The position numbers and the translations under genes were made by a program. Source: Poriferisodalis sp965215815 (GTDB lineage Bacteria; Actinomycetota; Acidimicrobiia; Acidimicrobiales; Poriferisodalaceae). From it: DNA of 64,000 bases. The stretch is from assembly GCF_965215815.1 (NCBI RefSeq), contig NZ_CBDCEO010000012.1, positions 372,001 through 436,000 on the forward strand. The letters run 5' to 3'. Under the pieces are notes generated by a model. The model did not search any database, was not told the DNA's origin, and was given only the letters and a program-made list of their open reading frames with translations. This document shows, piece by piece, positions 42,078-50,471 of the stretch. Positions within the stretch are counted from its first letter, which is position 1. The number at the start of each line of letters is the position of its first letter.

Positions 42078-44363
42078 ATGACCACTCCAAGCGCGCACGC
42101 GTCATTTCAGGGCCGAATCGGTCGAACCGTTGCCGAGTCTGAGCCGTGGTTCGAGGAACATCCCCATGCGCCCCCTGGAGCGCCGAATGTCGTGTTCGTG
42201 CTGCTCGACGACACCGGGTTCGCCCAGTTCGGCTGCTTTGGGTCTGACATCGACACGCCGAACATCAATGCACTCGCTGCGGACGGCGTCCAGTTCACGA
42301 ACTTCCATGTCGCGCCGCTGTGCTCGCCGACCCGGGCTTCACTGCTGACCGGCCGGGCCCAGCACGCCGTCGGCATGCGATCGGTGTCGAACTTCCAGAC
42401 CGGCTACCCGAATCAGCTCGGGCACATCACCAACCACGCTGCGACCGTCGCAGAGGTGCTGCGAGACGAGGGCTATGCCACGTTCTGCACCGGCAAGTGG
42501 CACCTCGCGCCGACGGAGAACAGCTCTGCCGCCGGCCCGTTCGACCAATGGCCCCTTGGCCGGGGTTTCGATCGCTTCTACGGATTCCTCGAAGGCGAGA
42601 CCGACCAGTTCTTCCCCGAACTTGTCACTGACAATCACCCGATTGACCCGCCTGCTCGTCCCGAGGACGGGTATCACCTCAGCGAAGACCTCGTCGATCA
42701 GATGCTGCAGATGATCAGCAACAGCAAGGGAGTGCGTCCCGACCGGCCGATCTTCGCGTACCTGCCCTTTGGCGCCACGCACGCTCCGCACCAAGCACCG
42801 CCGGAGTACCTCGCGAAGTACCGGGGCCGCTACGACGAGGGTTGGGATGTGGTGCGCCAGCGCTGGTACGACCGGCAGATCGAGATGGGCGTCATACCCC
42901 CGCACACCGTGCTGGCGCCACTGAACCCGGGCGTGAAGCCGTGGGACAAGCTGTCAGTGAACGAGCAGAAGCTGGCCTGCCGGCTGCAAGAGGCCTTTGC
43001 CGCTTTCCTGGATCACACCGACGACCAGATCGGGCGATTCGTTGCCGGGCTCGAACATCTCGGGCTGCTCGACAACACGATCTTCATCGTGATGGCCGAC
43101 AACGGTGCATCCCAAGAGGGCGGACCGACCGGCGTGATGCACGAATTCAAGTTCTTCAATGGACTGGTTGAGTCGATCGACGATGTCGTCGAGCGGCTCG
43201 ACGACATCGGTGGGCCCAACAGCCACACCAACTACCCGTGGGGCTGGGCCCAATGCGGCAACTCGCCATTCCGCTGGTACAAGCAGAACACCCATGAGGG
43301 CGGGGTGCACGTGCCGATGGTGGTGCATTGGCCCGCTGGCATCGCCGCCGACCAGCGAGGAACGAAGCGGAGCCAATTCGTCAATGTGTCTGACGTGACC
43401 CCCACGGTCTACGAGCTCCTCGGTGTCACGCCGCCCGAGACGTACCGAGGACTGGTCCAGCTCCCGGTCACCGGCAACTCGTTCGCGTCGGTGCTGGCGG
43501 ACCCTGATGCCCAGGCCACAAACACGCTGCAGTACTTCGAGAATTCCGGGTCGCGTGCCCTGGTCGCGTTCGGGGACGGCATCTGGTGGAAGGCCGTGGT
43601 GCGGCACCTCCCGGACGATGACTTCGACACCGAGCCGTGGGAGCTGTTCGACCTCGGGGCGGATCCCTCCGAATGCAATGACCTCGCGGCCGACCAACCC
43701 GAGCGTCTCGAAGAGCTGATCGGCTTGTGGTGGTCCGAAGCCGAGCGCAACGGCGTACTGCCGCTTGACGACCGCAGCGGCATTTTGCTGTTCGGGGCAC
43801 GGTTGCGCGAGAACTCGCCGCATCCGCCGAGCCGGCGCTATGTGTACCGGCCGCCGCTGTCCCGGATCCCCATGGGGGCGTCCCCGTCTGCCGGTGGCAA
43901 TTTGTTCGACCTCACAGCCCGAGTGAGTCGGGGTGCGGGCGACGAGGGCGTCATCTGGGCGACGGGCACCGCAGGTGCCGGCGTGTCGGTCTTCGTCCAG
44001 AACGAACGCCTCGTTGTGGACTACAACGCGTTCGCGGATCGCACGATCGTGGAGTCGTCCATCGAGGTGCCCGAAGGCGACTGCGAGTTGTCGGTGCGGC
44101 TCCGCCGTACAGACAAGGTGGGTGGAGTCATCGAACTGGCGGTTGACGGCCAGCCGGCAGGCACCGCAGAGCTGCCGTTCATCATGCGAATGATCTCATC
44201 GTTGGGTTCCAGCATCGGCCACGACCACGGTTCAACGGTGTCTGAGCACTACGAGGGCTCGTTCCCGTTTGCCGGCACCCTGCACGAGGTGGAGATCAAC
44301 CTCTCGGAGCGCACAGCGGCCGACGTCACCGCCACCGCCAGAGCCGAGATGGCCCGTCAGTAG
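42078..44363 (+). CDS. Arylsulfatase-type sulfatase
   Basis: This 761-residue sulfatase has the formylglycine motif CSPTRASLLTGR, with C82 to be oxidised to formylglycine. It also has calcium ligands D44/D45 (VLLDDTGFAQFG), the GKWHL Lys/His pair and MADNGASQEGG. There is no signal peptide, so it appears cytosolic, like Pseudomonas AtsA-type enzymes; a C-terminal beta-rich domain covers about 590-760. It requires a formylglycine-generating enzyme encoded elsewhere. ATG 42078 has a GGGGGA upstream; the in-frame GTG at 42045 is less likely. It probably releases sulfate from aryl or other sulfate esters. Confidence 0.93.
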   Translation: MTTPSAHASFQGRIGRTVAESEPWFEEHPHAPPGAPNVVFVLLDDTGFAQFGCFGSDIDTPNINALAADGVQFTNFHVAPLCSPTRASLLTGRAQHAVGMRSVSNFQTGYPNQLGHITNHAATVAEVLRDEGYATFCTGKWHLAPTENSSAAGPFDQWPLGRGFDRFYGFLEGETDQFFPELVTDNHPIDPPARPEDGYHLSEDLVDQMLQMISNSKGVRPDRPIFAYLPFGATHAPHQAPPEYLAKYRGRYDEGWDVVRQRWYDRQIEMGVIPPHTVLAPLNPGVKPWDKLSVNEQKLACRLQEAFAAFLDHTDDQIGRFVAGLEHLGLLDNTIFIVMADNGASQEGGPTGVMHEFKFFNGLVESIDDVVERLDDIGGPNSHTNYPWGWAQCGNSPFRWYKQNTHEGGVHVPMVVHWPAGIAADQRGTKRSQFVNVSDVTPTVYELLGVTPPETYRGLVQLPVTGNSFASVLADPDAQATNTLQYFENSGSRALVAFGDGIWWKAVVRHLPDDDFDTEPWELFDLGADPSECNDLAADQPERLEELIGLWWSEAERNGVLPLDDRSGILLFGARLRENSPHPPSRRYVYRPPLSRIPMGASPSAGGNLFDLTARVSRGAGDEGVIWATGTAGAGVSVFVQNERLVVDYNAFADRTIVESSIEVPEGDCELSVRLRRTDKVGGVIELAVDGQPAGTAELPFIMRMISSLGSSIGHDHGSTVSEHYEGSFPFAGTLHEVEINLSERTAADVTATARAEMARQ

Positions 44364-44397
44364 GCCGTAGTACGCAGCGGCGCGCCGCCCGTTGCGG

Positions 44398-44841
44398 TCA
44401 GCCTGAAGTCTTCGGGGCGACGATCGTGGTGGTGCCCTGAGCGACGGCGACCATCCGCTCGCCGTTGGTGATCTCGACACGCACGACAGCGAGTCGCTTG
44501 CTCATCGAGATGATCTCGGCGGTGGCCACGCAGGTGCCGTCGGTGACGGGAGCGAGCAGGTTGATTTTGAATTCGGTGGTGGCGGCCCAGTAGCCGGGCG
44601 GCATGACTGGGTACATGACCACGCCGAGCACGTGATCGCACATTGCAGACAAGCAACCGCCGTGCATGGTGCCCATCGTCGTGATCAGTTCGTCGGTGAT
44701 CGGCATCTCGCACACGAGGCGGCCTGCTTCAAACTCCACCGCCTTGATGCCCAGGTAGCCGTCGATGCCGCTGCGGGACACGCGGCCGATGATCTTGCCG
44801 GCCCACTCCTGATTGAAGGTTTCAAAGACCGGACGGTTCAC
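44398..44841 (-). CDS. PaaI-family hotdog-fold thioesterase
   Basis: This 147-residue hotdog protein has the PaaI signature ELITTMGTMHGGCLSAMCDHVLG, with the helix-start HGG and a catalytic acid in CDH, then the strands WAATTEFKINLLAPV and AEIISMSKRLAVVRVEI. It probably hydrolyses an acyl-CoA or aryl-CoA, preventing CoA sequestration during aromatic degradation. GTG 44841 was chosen because AGGAG lies 7 bases upstream; the in-frame ATG at 44877 has no such signal. It is convergent with the sulfatase gene. Confidence 0.85.
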   Translation of the reverse strand: MNRPVFETFNQEWAGKIIGRVSRSGIDGYLGIKAVEFEAGRLVCEMPITDELITTMGTMHGGCLSAMCDHVLGVVMYPVMPPGYWAATTEFKINLLAPVTDGTCVATAEIISMSKRLAVVRVEITNGERMVAVAQGTTTIVAPKTSG

Positions 44842-44901
44842 GGGATGGCTCCTAGGACTGGGCAGGATCAGGTGCAAAGACGCCGTGCTGTGTTTGATGG
44901 T

Positions 44902-45993
44902 TCACGGCGCAAAGACGCCGTGAACGGGCGGCACGCCGGAACGTTCGCCGGCGAGTAGCTGAATCAGCGGCTCGAGGTCGTCGAAGCCGGCGACTTGGCG
45001 AGGCAGGTCTTCGAATGGGTAGCGGCCTGAGACGAGCAGGTCGAGTGCCTTGCGGTACGCGCCGACGTCAACGCCAAGGGCGCCGATGATCCGCAGCTCC
45101 TTGTAGACGATGTGATCGGGGTCGAAGCCCGGCGTTTCGGGAGTACCGCGGGTTCCGGCGAGCACAATGGTGCCTCCGGGACGGGCGAGCTGAACAGCCT
45201 GAGCGAGCGCGGCCGGGGCCTTCGCCGTGACGTCGACCACGACGTCAGCCTTGCGCCCGATTGCTTCGCGTAGCGCACGATTCGGATCGGTCTCGGAGAC
45301 ATCGACGGCGAGGTCCGCACCGAACGCGGGCGCCAGGGCCAGCCGTTCTGCATCGCGAGCTCCGAGGCCCGTGATCATGACGAAGCCCGCGCCGGCTTCC
45401 TTCACGGCTGCAGCAGCGCACAGACCTCGAACACCCGGTCCGAGAATCGCCACGACGTCACCCGGCTGGGTCTCGGGGATCTCTACCGCCCAGCGGATGC
45501 CAGCACCGAGCGGATTGAACAGAGTGGCGGCAACCGGGTCGAGCTCGTCAGGCACTGGCATCAACATCGAGTCGGGTCCCAGATACAGATGCGAGGCGTA
45601 GCCGCCGCCCAAGCCGGGCGGCATGTCGGCATCGGTGAACCCGATCATCGTGCGCAGCCCGTTGCGTTCACAGCGCCGGTACACGTCTGCTCGGCACTGC
45701 TCGCATTCCCGGCAGGACAGAAACACCTCAACGGCGACCCGCTGACCAGCGCTCACACCCCAGCGCTCGGCTGCTTCGTCGCCCAGTTCCTCCACCACAC
45801 CGATCACCTCGTGACCGGGAATGAACGCATGTGGGTTGGTGATGTGCCCCGTGTACTGCTCGTGATCGGTGCCGCACAGGCCGCATGCCTCGATGCGCAG
45901 TAGGCCGTCGCTGGCGCCGATGTCCGGCAGATCGAAGCTGCGCTGCTCGAAAGAGCGGGGTGACGTGAGCACCAGTCCAGTTGCAGTTGTCAT
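44902..45993 (-). CDS. Zinc-dependent alcohol dehydrogenase (MDR family)
   Basis: This medium-chain dehydrogenase has 363 residues. Catalytic zinc ligands are Cys/Asp in ACGLCGTDHEQY and the His/Glu of PGHEVIG. Structural zinc is bound by the four cysteines in SCRECEQCRADVYRRC. The NAD(P) Rossmann region begins at VVAILGPGVRGLCAAAAVKEAG. Active-site residues are complete. The substrate alcohol is unknown. It transcribes toward the thioesterase gene (60-base gap) and is divergent from the enolase-family gene, sharing about 150 bases of intergenic DNA. Confidence 0.9.
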   Translation of the reverse strand: MTTATGLVLTSPRSFEQRSFDLPDIGASDGLLRIEACGLCGTDHEQYTGHITNPHAFIPGHEVIGVVEELGDEAAERWGVSAGQRVAVEVFLSCRECEQCRADVYRRCERNGLRTMIGFTDADMPPGLGGGYASHLYLGPDSMLMPVPDELDPVAATLFNPLGAGIRWAVEIPETQPGDVVAILGPGVRGLCAAAAVKEAGAGFVMITGLGARDAERLALAPAFGADLAVDVSETDPNRALREAIGRKADVVVDVTAKAPAALAQAVQLARPGGTIVLAGTRGTPETPGFDPDHIVYKELRIIGALGVDVGAYRKALDLLVSGRYPFEDLPRQVAGFDDLEPLIQLLAGERSGVPPVHGVFAP

Positions 45994-46144
45994 CGAAGCT
46001 GACCCTCACCTGGTGACAAGCAGCGCGGCGATTCCAACGCCGGTCAGTGGCGTACCGGGCACGCCGACGAAGACGTTAGGTCACTGGCGCCGCAGAGCCG
46101 GCTGTAGGACACATCACCACGGCGAGCACCCGTACGCTGCGACG

Positions 46145-47329
46145 ATGACCCCAACGATCGTTGAGGTGACGGCGGCCCCTCTGCGGCGGCCTGAAGTGCT
46201 GGGGCGAACCGTTCCGCCCACCGTGTCGTGGGACTCCACGGGCATGATGCACGCGCTGTCGAATGACGGCAGCTTTGCCGGCCAGGCGATGCGATTCGAG
46301 CCTCCCTGGGACGACGTTCTGTGCGTGGTGACCGCCTCGGATGGCAGCTTCGGCGTCGGCATGACCAGCCAGGCAGGGCCGGTCGTGCCGATCATCAACG
46401 ACTTCTTCGGCCCGATGATCGTCGGGGAGAGCGTTCTTGCTGTCGAGCGGCTGTGGAACATGATGAGCCGAAGCGCCAACAGCGCTTTCGGTGCGGCAGG
46501 CCTGGCTGCGTATGCCCTGAGTGCGGTCGATCTGGCCCTGTGGGATCTCAAGGGCAAGGTTCTGGGCCGGCCCGTCTACGAGATCATCGGCGGCCCGGCC
46601 AGGGAGCGCACACGCTGCTACGCGACTGGCAACGACCTCGACGACTCGCGCAACCGAGGATTCGACGCGTTCAAGCTGGCCGGCTCGGTCGGGCCCGGAT
46701 CAGGTACTGCTGGCATTGCCGAGACCGAGCATCTGGTGGCGAGCGCTCGCTCAGAACTCGGGCCCGATGCCGACATCATGCTGGACTGCTGGTCGTCGCT
46801 CGATGCGTCGTACACCGTGCGCCTCGGCGAGGCACTGGCCCCGTACCGGCTGACCTGGATGGAGGACTTCGCGCAGCCCGACGACTGGCCCGGGTACGCA
46901 GACATGCGCCGACGATTGCCCACGCAGACGCTGGCCGCGGGCGAGCGCTGGCTGACCGACCGGGCGTTCGCGCATGCCGCCCAGCAGCGACTCGTGGACG
47001 TGCTGCAGCCGGACATCCAGTGGGTGGGAGGTGCCACGGCTGTGCTCCGGATCGCGGCTATCGCTGCCTCGTCGGGCATTGAGCTGGCTCTGCACGGGGG
47101 TTGCAACGACAGCTATGGCCAGCACTTGTGCCACGCGCTGCCGCAGAACCGTTGGGCGGAAATGTATGTCGGCTGCCCGCCGGGCGAGTCGCTGATGAAT
47201 GCCTGGCGATCCACTCCCGGCATGTCCCTTCCCGGCGATGGCTGGCTCGTGCCCAGCGACGCGCCCGGCTTCGGCATCGAGCTGACCCCCGAGCAGATCG
47301 ACGCTGCTGTAGGGGAAGAGGACTCTTGA
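46145..47329 (+). CDS. Enolase-superfamily protein (mandelate racemase/sugar-acid dehydratase type)
   Basis: This 394-residue protein has the superfamily fold: an N-terminal capping domain (to about 130) and a barrel. Metal ligands are Asp in IMLDCWSSLD, Glu in WMEDFAQPDDW and Glu in AAGERWLTD. A His in LALHGGCNDSYGQH is the likely general acid. FKLAG carries the Lys of the second barrel strand. The arrangement resembles rhamnonate-type dehydratases. It probably dehydrates a sugar acid or abstracts a proton alpha to a carboxylate. Confidence 0.87.
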   Translation: MTPTIVEVTAAPLRRPEVLGRTVPPTVSWDSTGMMHALSNDGSFAGQAMRFEPPWDDVLCVVTASDGSFGVGMTSQAGPVVPIINDFFGPMIVGESVLAVERLWNMMSRSANSAFGAAGLAAYALSAVDLALWDLKGKVLGRPVYEIIGGPARERTRCYATGNDLDDSRNRGFDAFKLAGSVGPGSGTAGIAETEHLVASARSELGPDADIMLDCWSSLDASYTVRLGEALAPYRLTWMEDFAQPDDWPGYADMRRRLPTQTLAAGERWLTDRAFAHAAQQRLVDVLQPDIQWVGGATAVLRIAAIAASSGIELALHGGCNDSYGQHLCHALPQNRWAEMYVGCPPGESLMNAWRSTPGMSLPGDGWLVPSDAPGFGIELTPEQIDAAVGEEDS

Positions 47330-47422
47330 GCGCCCGCGCCAGCGGCCCCCGGGAAGTCGGCACTCAGGATCTGCGGGAGCGTGACGTCGGCGCATTTCTC
47401 CAGCTCGCTGGGCGTACTACGA

Positions 47423-47435
47423 AATGTGATACATT
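47423..47435 (+). promoter_or_regulatory. Short inverted repeat before the MazE-like gene
   Basis: AATGT-GAT-ACATT forms 5-base arms and ends 6 bases before the GTG of the antitoxin. This is a likely autoregulatory site, overlapping a possible -10 region. Confidence 0.4.
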
Positions 47436-47441
47436 CGACTC

Positions 47442-47681
47442 GTGGCGCGTGCGATCTCAGTCAGGCTCGATGAAGAGGCGCTTCGGGCGCTACGGCAGGT
47501 CGAAGCGCAAGGCTTGACGCAGTCCGAGGCCGTACGTGCGTCGATCGTGCATGAGGCGGAGCGGCTGCAAGAACGTCGAGCGCTGGCGGCCGAAGTTGCC
47601 GCATTGGAATCCGACGAGGCCGACCGTGCAGAGATGGCGGCCGTCGCGAGCTTGATGGAAGACCTGCGTGCGCCGGGGTGA
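47442..47681 (+). CDS. Ribbon-helix-helix antitoxin (MazE-like partner)
   Basis: This 79-residue protein starts with ARAISVRLDEEALRALRQVEAQGLTQSEAVRASIVHEAERL, a ribbon-helix-helix dimer unit, followed by an acidic helix that should block the toxin. The GTG start is preceded by a short inverted repeat. It overlaps the toxin gene by 14 bases, so the pair is probably translationally coupled. Confidence 0.85.
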   Translation: MARAISVRLDEEALRALRQVEAQGLTQSEAVRASIVHEAERLQERRALAAEVAALESDEADRAEMAAVASLMEDLRAPG

Positions 47682-47982
47682 TATCTATGAACTGCGACTG
47701 CCCAAAGGCGTCGGCCACGAACAGCACGGACGTCGGTTCGGCGTGGTGGTCCAGTCGGACGCCCTCTTGCCTCGGTCGGTTGTCCTGATCGCGCCGACAT
47801 CGACCAGGGCACGACCGGCCTCGTTCCGGCCAGCCATCGATCTCGACGGACAGCGCACGCTTGTGCTCGCGGAGCATGTCGGGGCCGTCGATGTGAACCG
47901 ACTCGGCGATCTCGTCGGCCACATCACTCAAGAAGAGCTCTGGGGCATTGACCTCGCGCTGGGCACCGTGCTCGACCTATGA
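47668..47982 (+). CDS. MazF/PemK-family endoribonuclease toxin
   Basis: This 104-residue toxin starts RRGDIYELRLPKGVGHEQHGRRFGVVVQSD. Here RRGD, the H/R-rich S1-S2 loop and VVVQSD are canonical MazF; SVVLIAPTST (catalytic Thr/Ser strand) and VLAEHVGAVDVNRLG (dimer/active-site strand) follow. It cuts mRNA or rRNA at short sequences. GTG start inside the antitoxin end. The active site is complete. Confidence 0.93.
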   Translation: MRRGDIYELRLPKGVGHEQHGRRFGVVVQSDALLPRSVVLIAPTSTRARPASFRPAIDLDGQRTLVLAEHVGAVDVNRLGDLVGHITQEELWGIDLALGTVLDL

Positions 47983-48010
47983 AGTGAATTCGAAACCAGT
48001 CGGGCAGCGC

Positions 48011-48823
48011 TCAGGATTTGCGGGAGCGCGATGCTGGCGAGTCCTTGGGATTGGCCCATCCGACCGTCATGCCGGCTGAAAGGCCGTTGTCGACGGGCAG
48101 ATCGATGCCGTTGACCCAGCCGCACTCGCCGGCCAGCAGCCAGGTCACGACCTCAGCTTGATCCTCGGGGAGGCCCACTCGCCCGACTCGCTCGTTCAGC
48201 CAGGCCATCTGTTCGGCGCCTGCGTCCTGTTCGAAGTACGGGAACAGGGGAGTGTTCACCGGTCCCGGACTGACGGAATTGACGCGGATGCCGGGCTCGA
48301 TCAGCCTCCCTGCGAGGTGCTTCGTATACGACGCGACCCATTCCTTGGACAGCACATACGCGGCCGGGCCGCCGCGCTCGTACGCCTGGGCAACCTCGAT
48401 GCCCGCTGCGAAATCCGCCGCAGCATCAAGCTCGGCGATGCGGTCGCGGTGCCGATGCCAGACCATCGCGGCGAGCGAAGCGATGTTGACGATCGAGCCG
48501 CCGTCATTGAGCTTTCCCGCCGCCAGCAGTGCCTCGGTGAGGTGGCGCAGCCCGTACACGTTCACCCGCAAGACCAGCTCGGCGCCCATGCTCCCGGCAA
48601 CACCTGCGATGTTGCCGAGCCCGTCGAAAGAGCCGTCGATCCCGGCGACTACCTCGTCGATCGACGCGGGATCCGACATGTCGCAGTGATGATGTTCGCT
48701 CGCACCCTCGGGAGCGTCCTTGATGTCAAGGCTCACCACCTCGTGTCCATCCGTCACAAGCCGTCGCAGGGTCGCGTTCCCGATCCCTGTCGAAGCCCCT
48801 GTCAACAGAATGCGTTTGGCCAT
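48011..48823 (-). CDS. SDR-family oxidoreductase (3-alpha-hydroxysteroid/carbonyl-reductase-like)
   Basis: This 270-residue SDR has ILLTGASTGIG as NAD(P)-binding loop, DIKD at the position deciding cofactor preference, NIAGVAGS, the Ser in VNIASLAAM and the catalytic YVLSKEW (Tyr-x-x-x-Lys). The truncated-SDR layout with the insertion AELDAAADFAAGIEVAQAYERGGP before the Tyr resembles Comamonas-type 3-alpha-HSD/carbonyl reductase. It is the third gene of the macro-cytochrome c-SDR set on this strand (100-base gap). Confidence 0.88.
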   Translation of the reverse strand: MAKRILLTGASTGIGNATLRRLVTDGHEVVSLDIKDAPEGASEHHHCDMSDPASIDEVVAGIDGSFDGLGNIAGVAGSMGAELVLRVNVYGLRHLTEALLAAGKLNDGGSIVNIASLAAMVWHRHRDRIAELDAAADFAAGIEVAQAYERGGPAAYVLSKEWVASYTKHLAGRLIEPGIRVNSVSPGPVNTPLFPYFEQDAGAEQMAWLNERVGRVGLPEDQAEVVTWLLAGECGWVNGIDLPVDNGLSAGMTVGWANPKDSPASRSRKS

Positions 48824-48923
48824 GATGGTTCCCCTTGCGAATCGTGGAAGTCCGAGCGTTGCCGTTCGCTCGGCGCAGCGAGACTAGATCGGCACGGGAC
48901 ACATCAGCCCGTGCCGGTCTTGG

Positions 48924-49337
48924 TCACTCTGCGAAGCCGAGGCGTTCCTGTTCGGCTCGCACGAAAGCGATAACTGCCTCGATCTCGTCATCGGAGATGC
49001 CTTCGACCGGCGGCATGTCACCGAACCACCAGTGGTGCTCGGGCGCTCCTTCGCTGATGGCTGAGCGGAAGGCGTAGTCGCCGTGGTGGCCGGGTTCGTA
49101 GATGATGGACAACTGCGACGGGCCTTTGTCGGTCCCGCGTAGGTCGACCCCGTGGCACTCAGCGCAATATTGCTGGTAGACGGCCGCGCCGTCGAGGGGA
49201 GCCTCGGTGCTTGTTGCCGGATCGGCTTGAGTGTCGTTCATGGCCTCCGGCGTTGCATCTGTGGATCCGCATCCCGAGGCGACGAGGGACGCGGTGAGAA
49301 CGGTGACAGCAATTGCGTGGGACAGCTGTGCCTTCAT
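48924..49337 (-). CDS. Lipoprotein c-type cytochrome
   Basis: This 137-residue exported cytochrome has a signal with lipobox SLVASGC (C23), a Thr/Ala-rich linker and one haem-c site CAECH (C58, C61, H62); the axial Met is probably in FGDMPPVEG. It is a small class I electron carrier tethered outside the membrane. Its ATG overlaps the stop of the macro-domain gene (ATGA), so the two are coupled although their functions look unrelated. Confidence 0.9.
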   Translation of the reverse strand: MKAQLSHAIAVTVLTASLVASGCGSTDATPEAMNDTQADPATSTEAPLDGAAVYQQYCAECHGVDLRGTDKGPSQLSIIYEPGHHGDYAFRSAISEGAPEHHWWFGDMPPVEGISDDEIEAVIAFVRAEQERLGFAE

Positions 49338-50299
49338 GGCATTGGGCCGAGGATGGCTCGGTAGGCGTGGAGGGCCTCGTCGTTGAAGCATACGAAACGG
49401 ACGAGTTCGACCTTGGTGGATGTGCTGCGAACGGTGTCGATCGCAATCTGCGTGGCAGGCGCGACGGGGTAGCTGTAGACGCCAGTGGAGATGGCGGGGA
49501 ACGCGATGGACGCGGCGCCGACTTCGTCGGCCCGGGCAAGCGATTCTTGGTAGCACGAGGCCAGCAGTTCGGCCTCGCCGTGAGAGCCGCCGTGCCAGAT
49601 GGGACCGACGGTATGGATCACCGAGCGAGCAGGCAGCCCGAAACCCGGCGTGATCTTGGCCTGACCGGTAGGGCAGCCCCCGAGCGTGCGGCAGTGTGCG
49701 AGCAGTTCTGGCCCCGCTGCGCGGTGAATTGCGCCGTCCACACCGCCTCCGCCCAGCAACGTCTCGTTGGCGGCATTGACGATTGCGTCGACGCATTCAG
49801 CAGTGATGTCGCCGAGCGTCACCTCGAGGCGTGGGCCGATGCGGCGAAGCCTGGCGGTGTAGCCGAGGTACTGCCACATCATGTGCTCGCCGTCTCGCCA
49901 GCGCCTGACCTCGATGTCCATGCCGATCGGCCGCAGGACATGGACGCCGTCCTCGTAGGTAGCAATCACATGGATGGGGGTGCTCTTGTCGAACTCGGCC
50001 ACGTCGTGGACACCGTTGGCTTCGGTGCCGTCACATCGCATGTCGTGAATGATCCCTCCGCCGGTGACGACCACTCGATCTCCCGCCTGCTCGATGCGCT
50101 GGACATGGTTGAGCCCGGGATGATCAGGCACGCTTTCGCCGTCGACAACCACATCGACCGTCTGCCACCGCCCGCCGATGGCTGGTGCTTCGTCGGGGGT
50201 CGGCTCGACGCAACCGGCGAGCACCGGCGCGGGGAAGGCGTCGTACCCGCCCGGGGGTGTGTAGGCGACCGGGATGCTGTCGATTGTCGGCTGAGCCAT
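49334..50299 (-). CDS. Fusion: uncharacterised domain plus macro (ADP-ribose-binding) domain
   Basis: This protein has 321 residues. Residues 1 to about 155 match the stand-alone protein at 31653 (IDSIPVAYTPPGGYDAFPAPVLAGC, RIEQAGDRVVVTGGGIIHDMRCDG, EVRRWRDGEHMMWQYLGYTARLRRI). Residues about 157-321 form a complete macro domain: VTLGDITAECVDAIVNAANETLLGGGGVDGAIHRAAGPEL, PGFGLPARSVIHTVGP and AISTGVYSYP. Its Asn and Gly loops are of the MacroD type, which removes ADP-ribose from proteins or hydrolyses O-acetyl-ADP-ribose. ATG 50299 is chosen over the longer frame. It is divergent from the MBL/dehalogenase pair and coupled to cytochrome c. Confidence 0.85.
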   Translation of the reverse strand: MAQPTIDSIPVAYTPPGGYDAFPAPVLAGCVEPTPDEAPAIGGRWQTVDVVVDGESVPDHPGLNHVQRIEQAGDRVVVTGGGIIHDMRCDGTEANGVHDVAEFDKSTPIHVIATYEDGVHVLRPIGMDIEVRRWRDGEHMMWQYLGYTARLRRIGPRLEVTLGDITAECVDAIVNAANETLLGGGGVDGAIHRAAGPELLAHCRTLGGCPTGQAKITPGFGLPARSVIHTVGPIWHGGSHGEAELLASCYQESLARADEVGAASIAFPAISTGVYSYPVAPATQIAIDTVRSTSTKVELVRFVCFNDEALHAYRAILGPMP

Positions 50300-50471
50300 C
50301 AGTGGAGCGCTCGATTCCTCGGCGTTGTGACCAATTGGACCATGTGACAGTGTGCAGCAACAGACACGCAATACATGGCTTCACCACTAGCTTCTGGCGC
50401 GCTGAGGACGGCTCGTCGGGACATGGGATGCTCGCCGGTCGAGGCCTCGATGTTCACGATCGGATCGCCAC

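Noticed and set aside
44378..44389. GCGGCGCGCCGC palindrome between the convergent sulfatase and thioesterase genes
   Set aside because: It has no loop and no T-run, so I do not call it a terminator.
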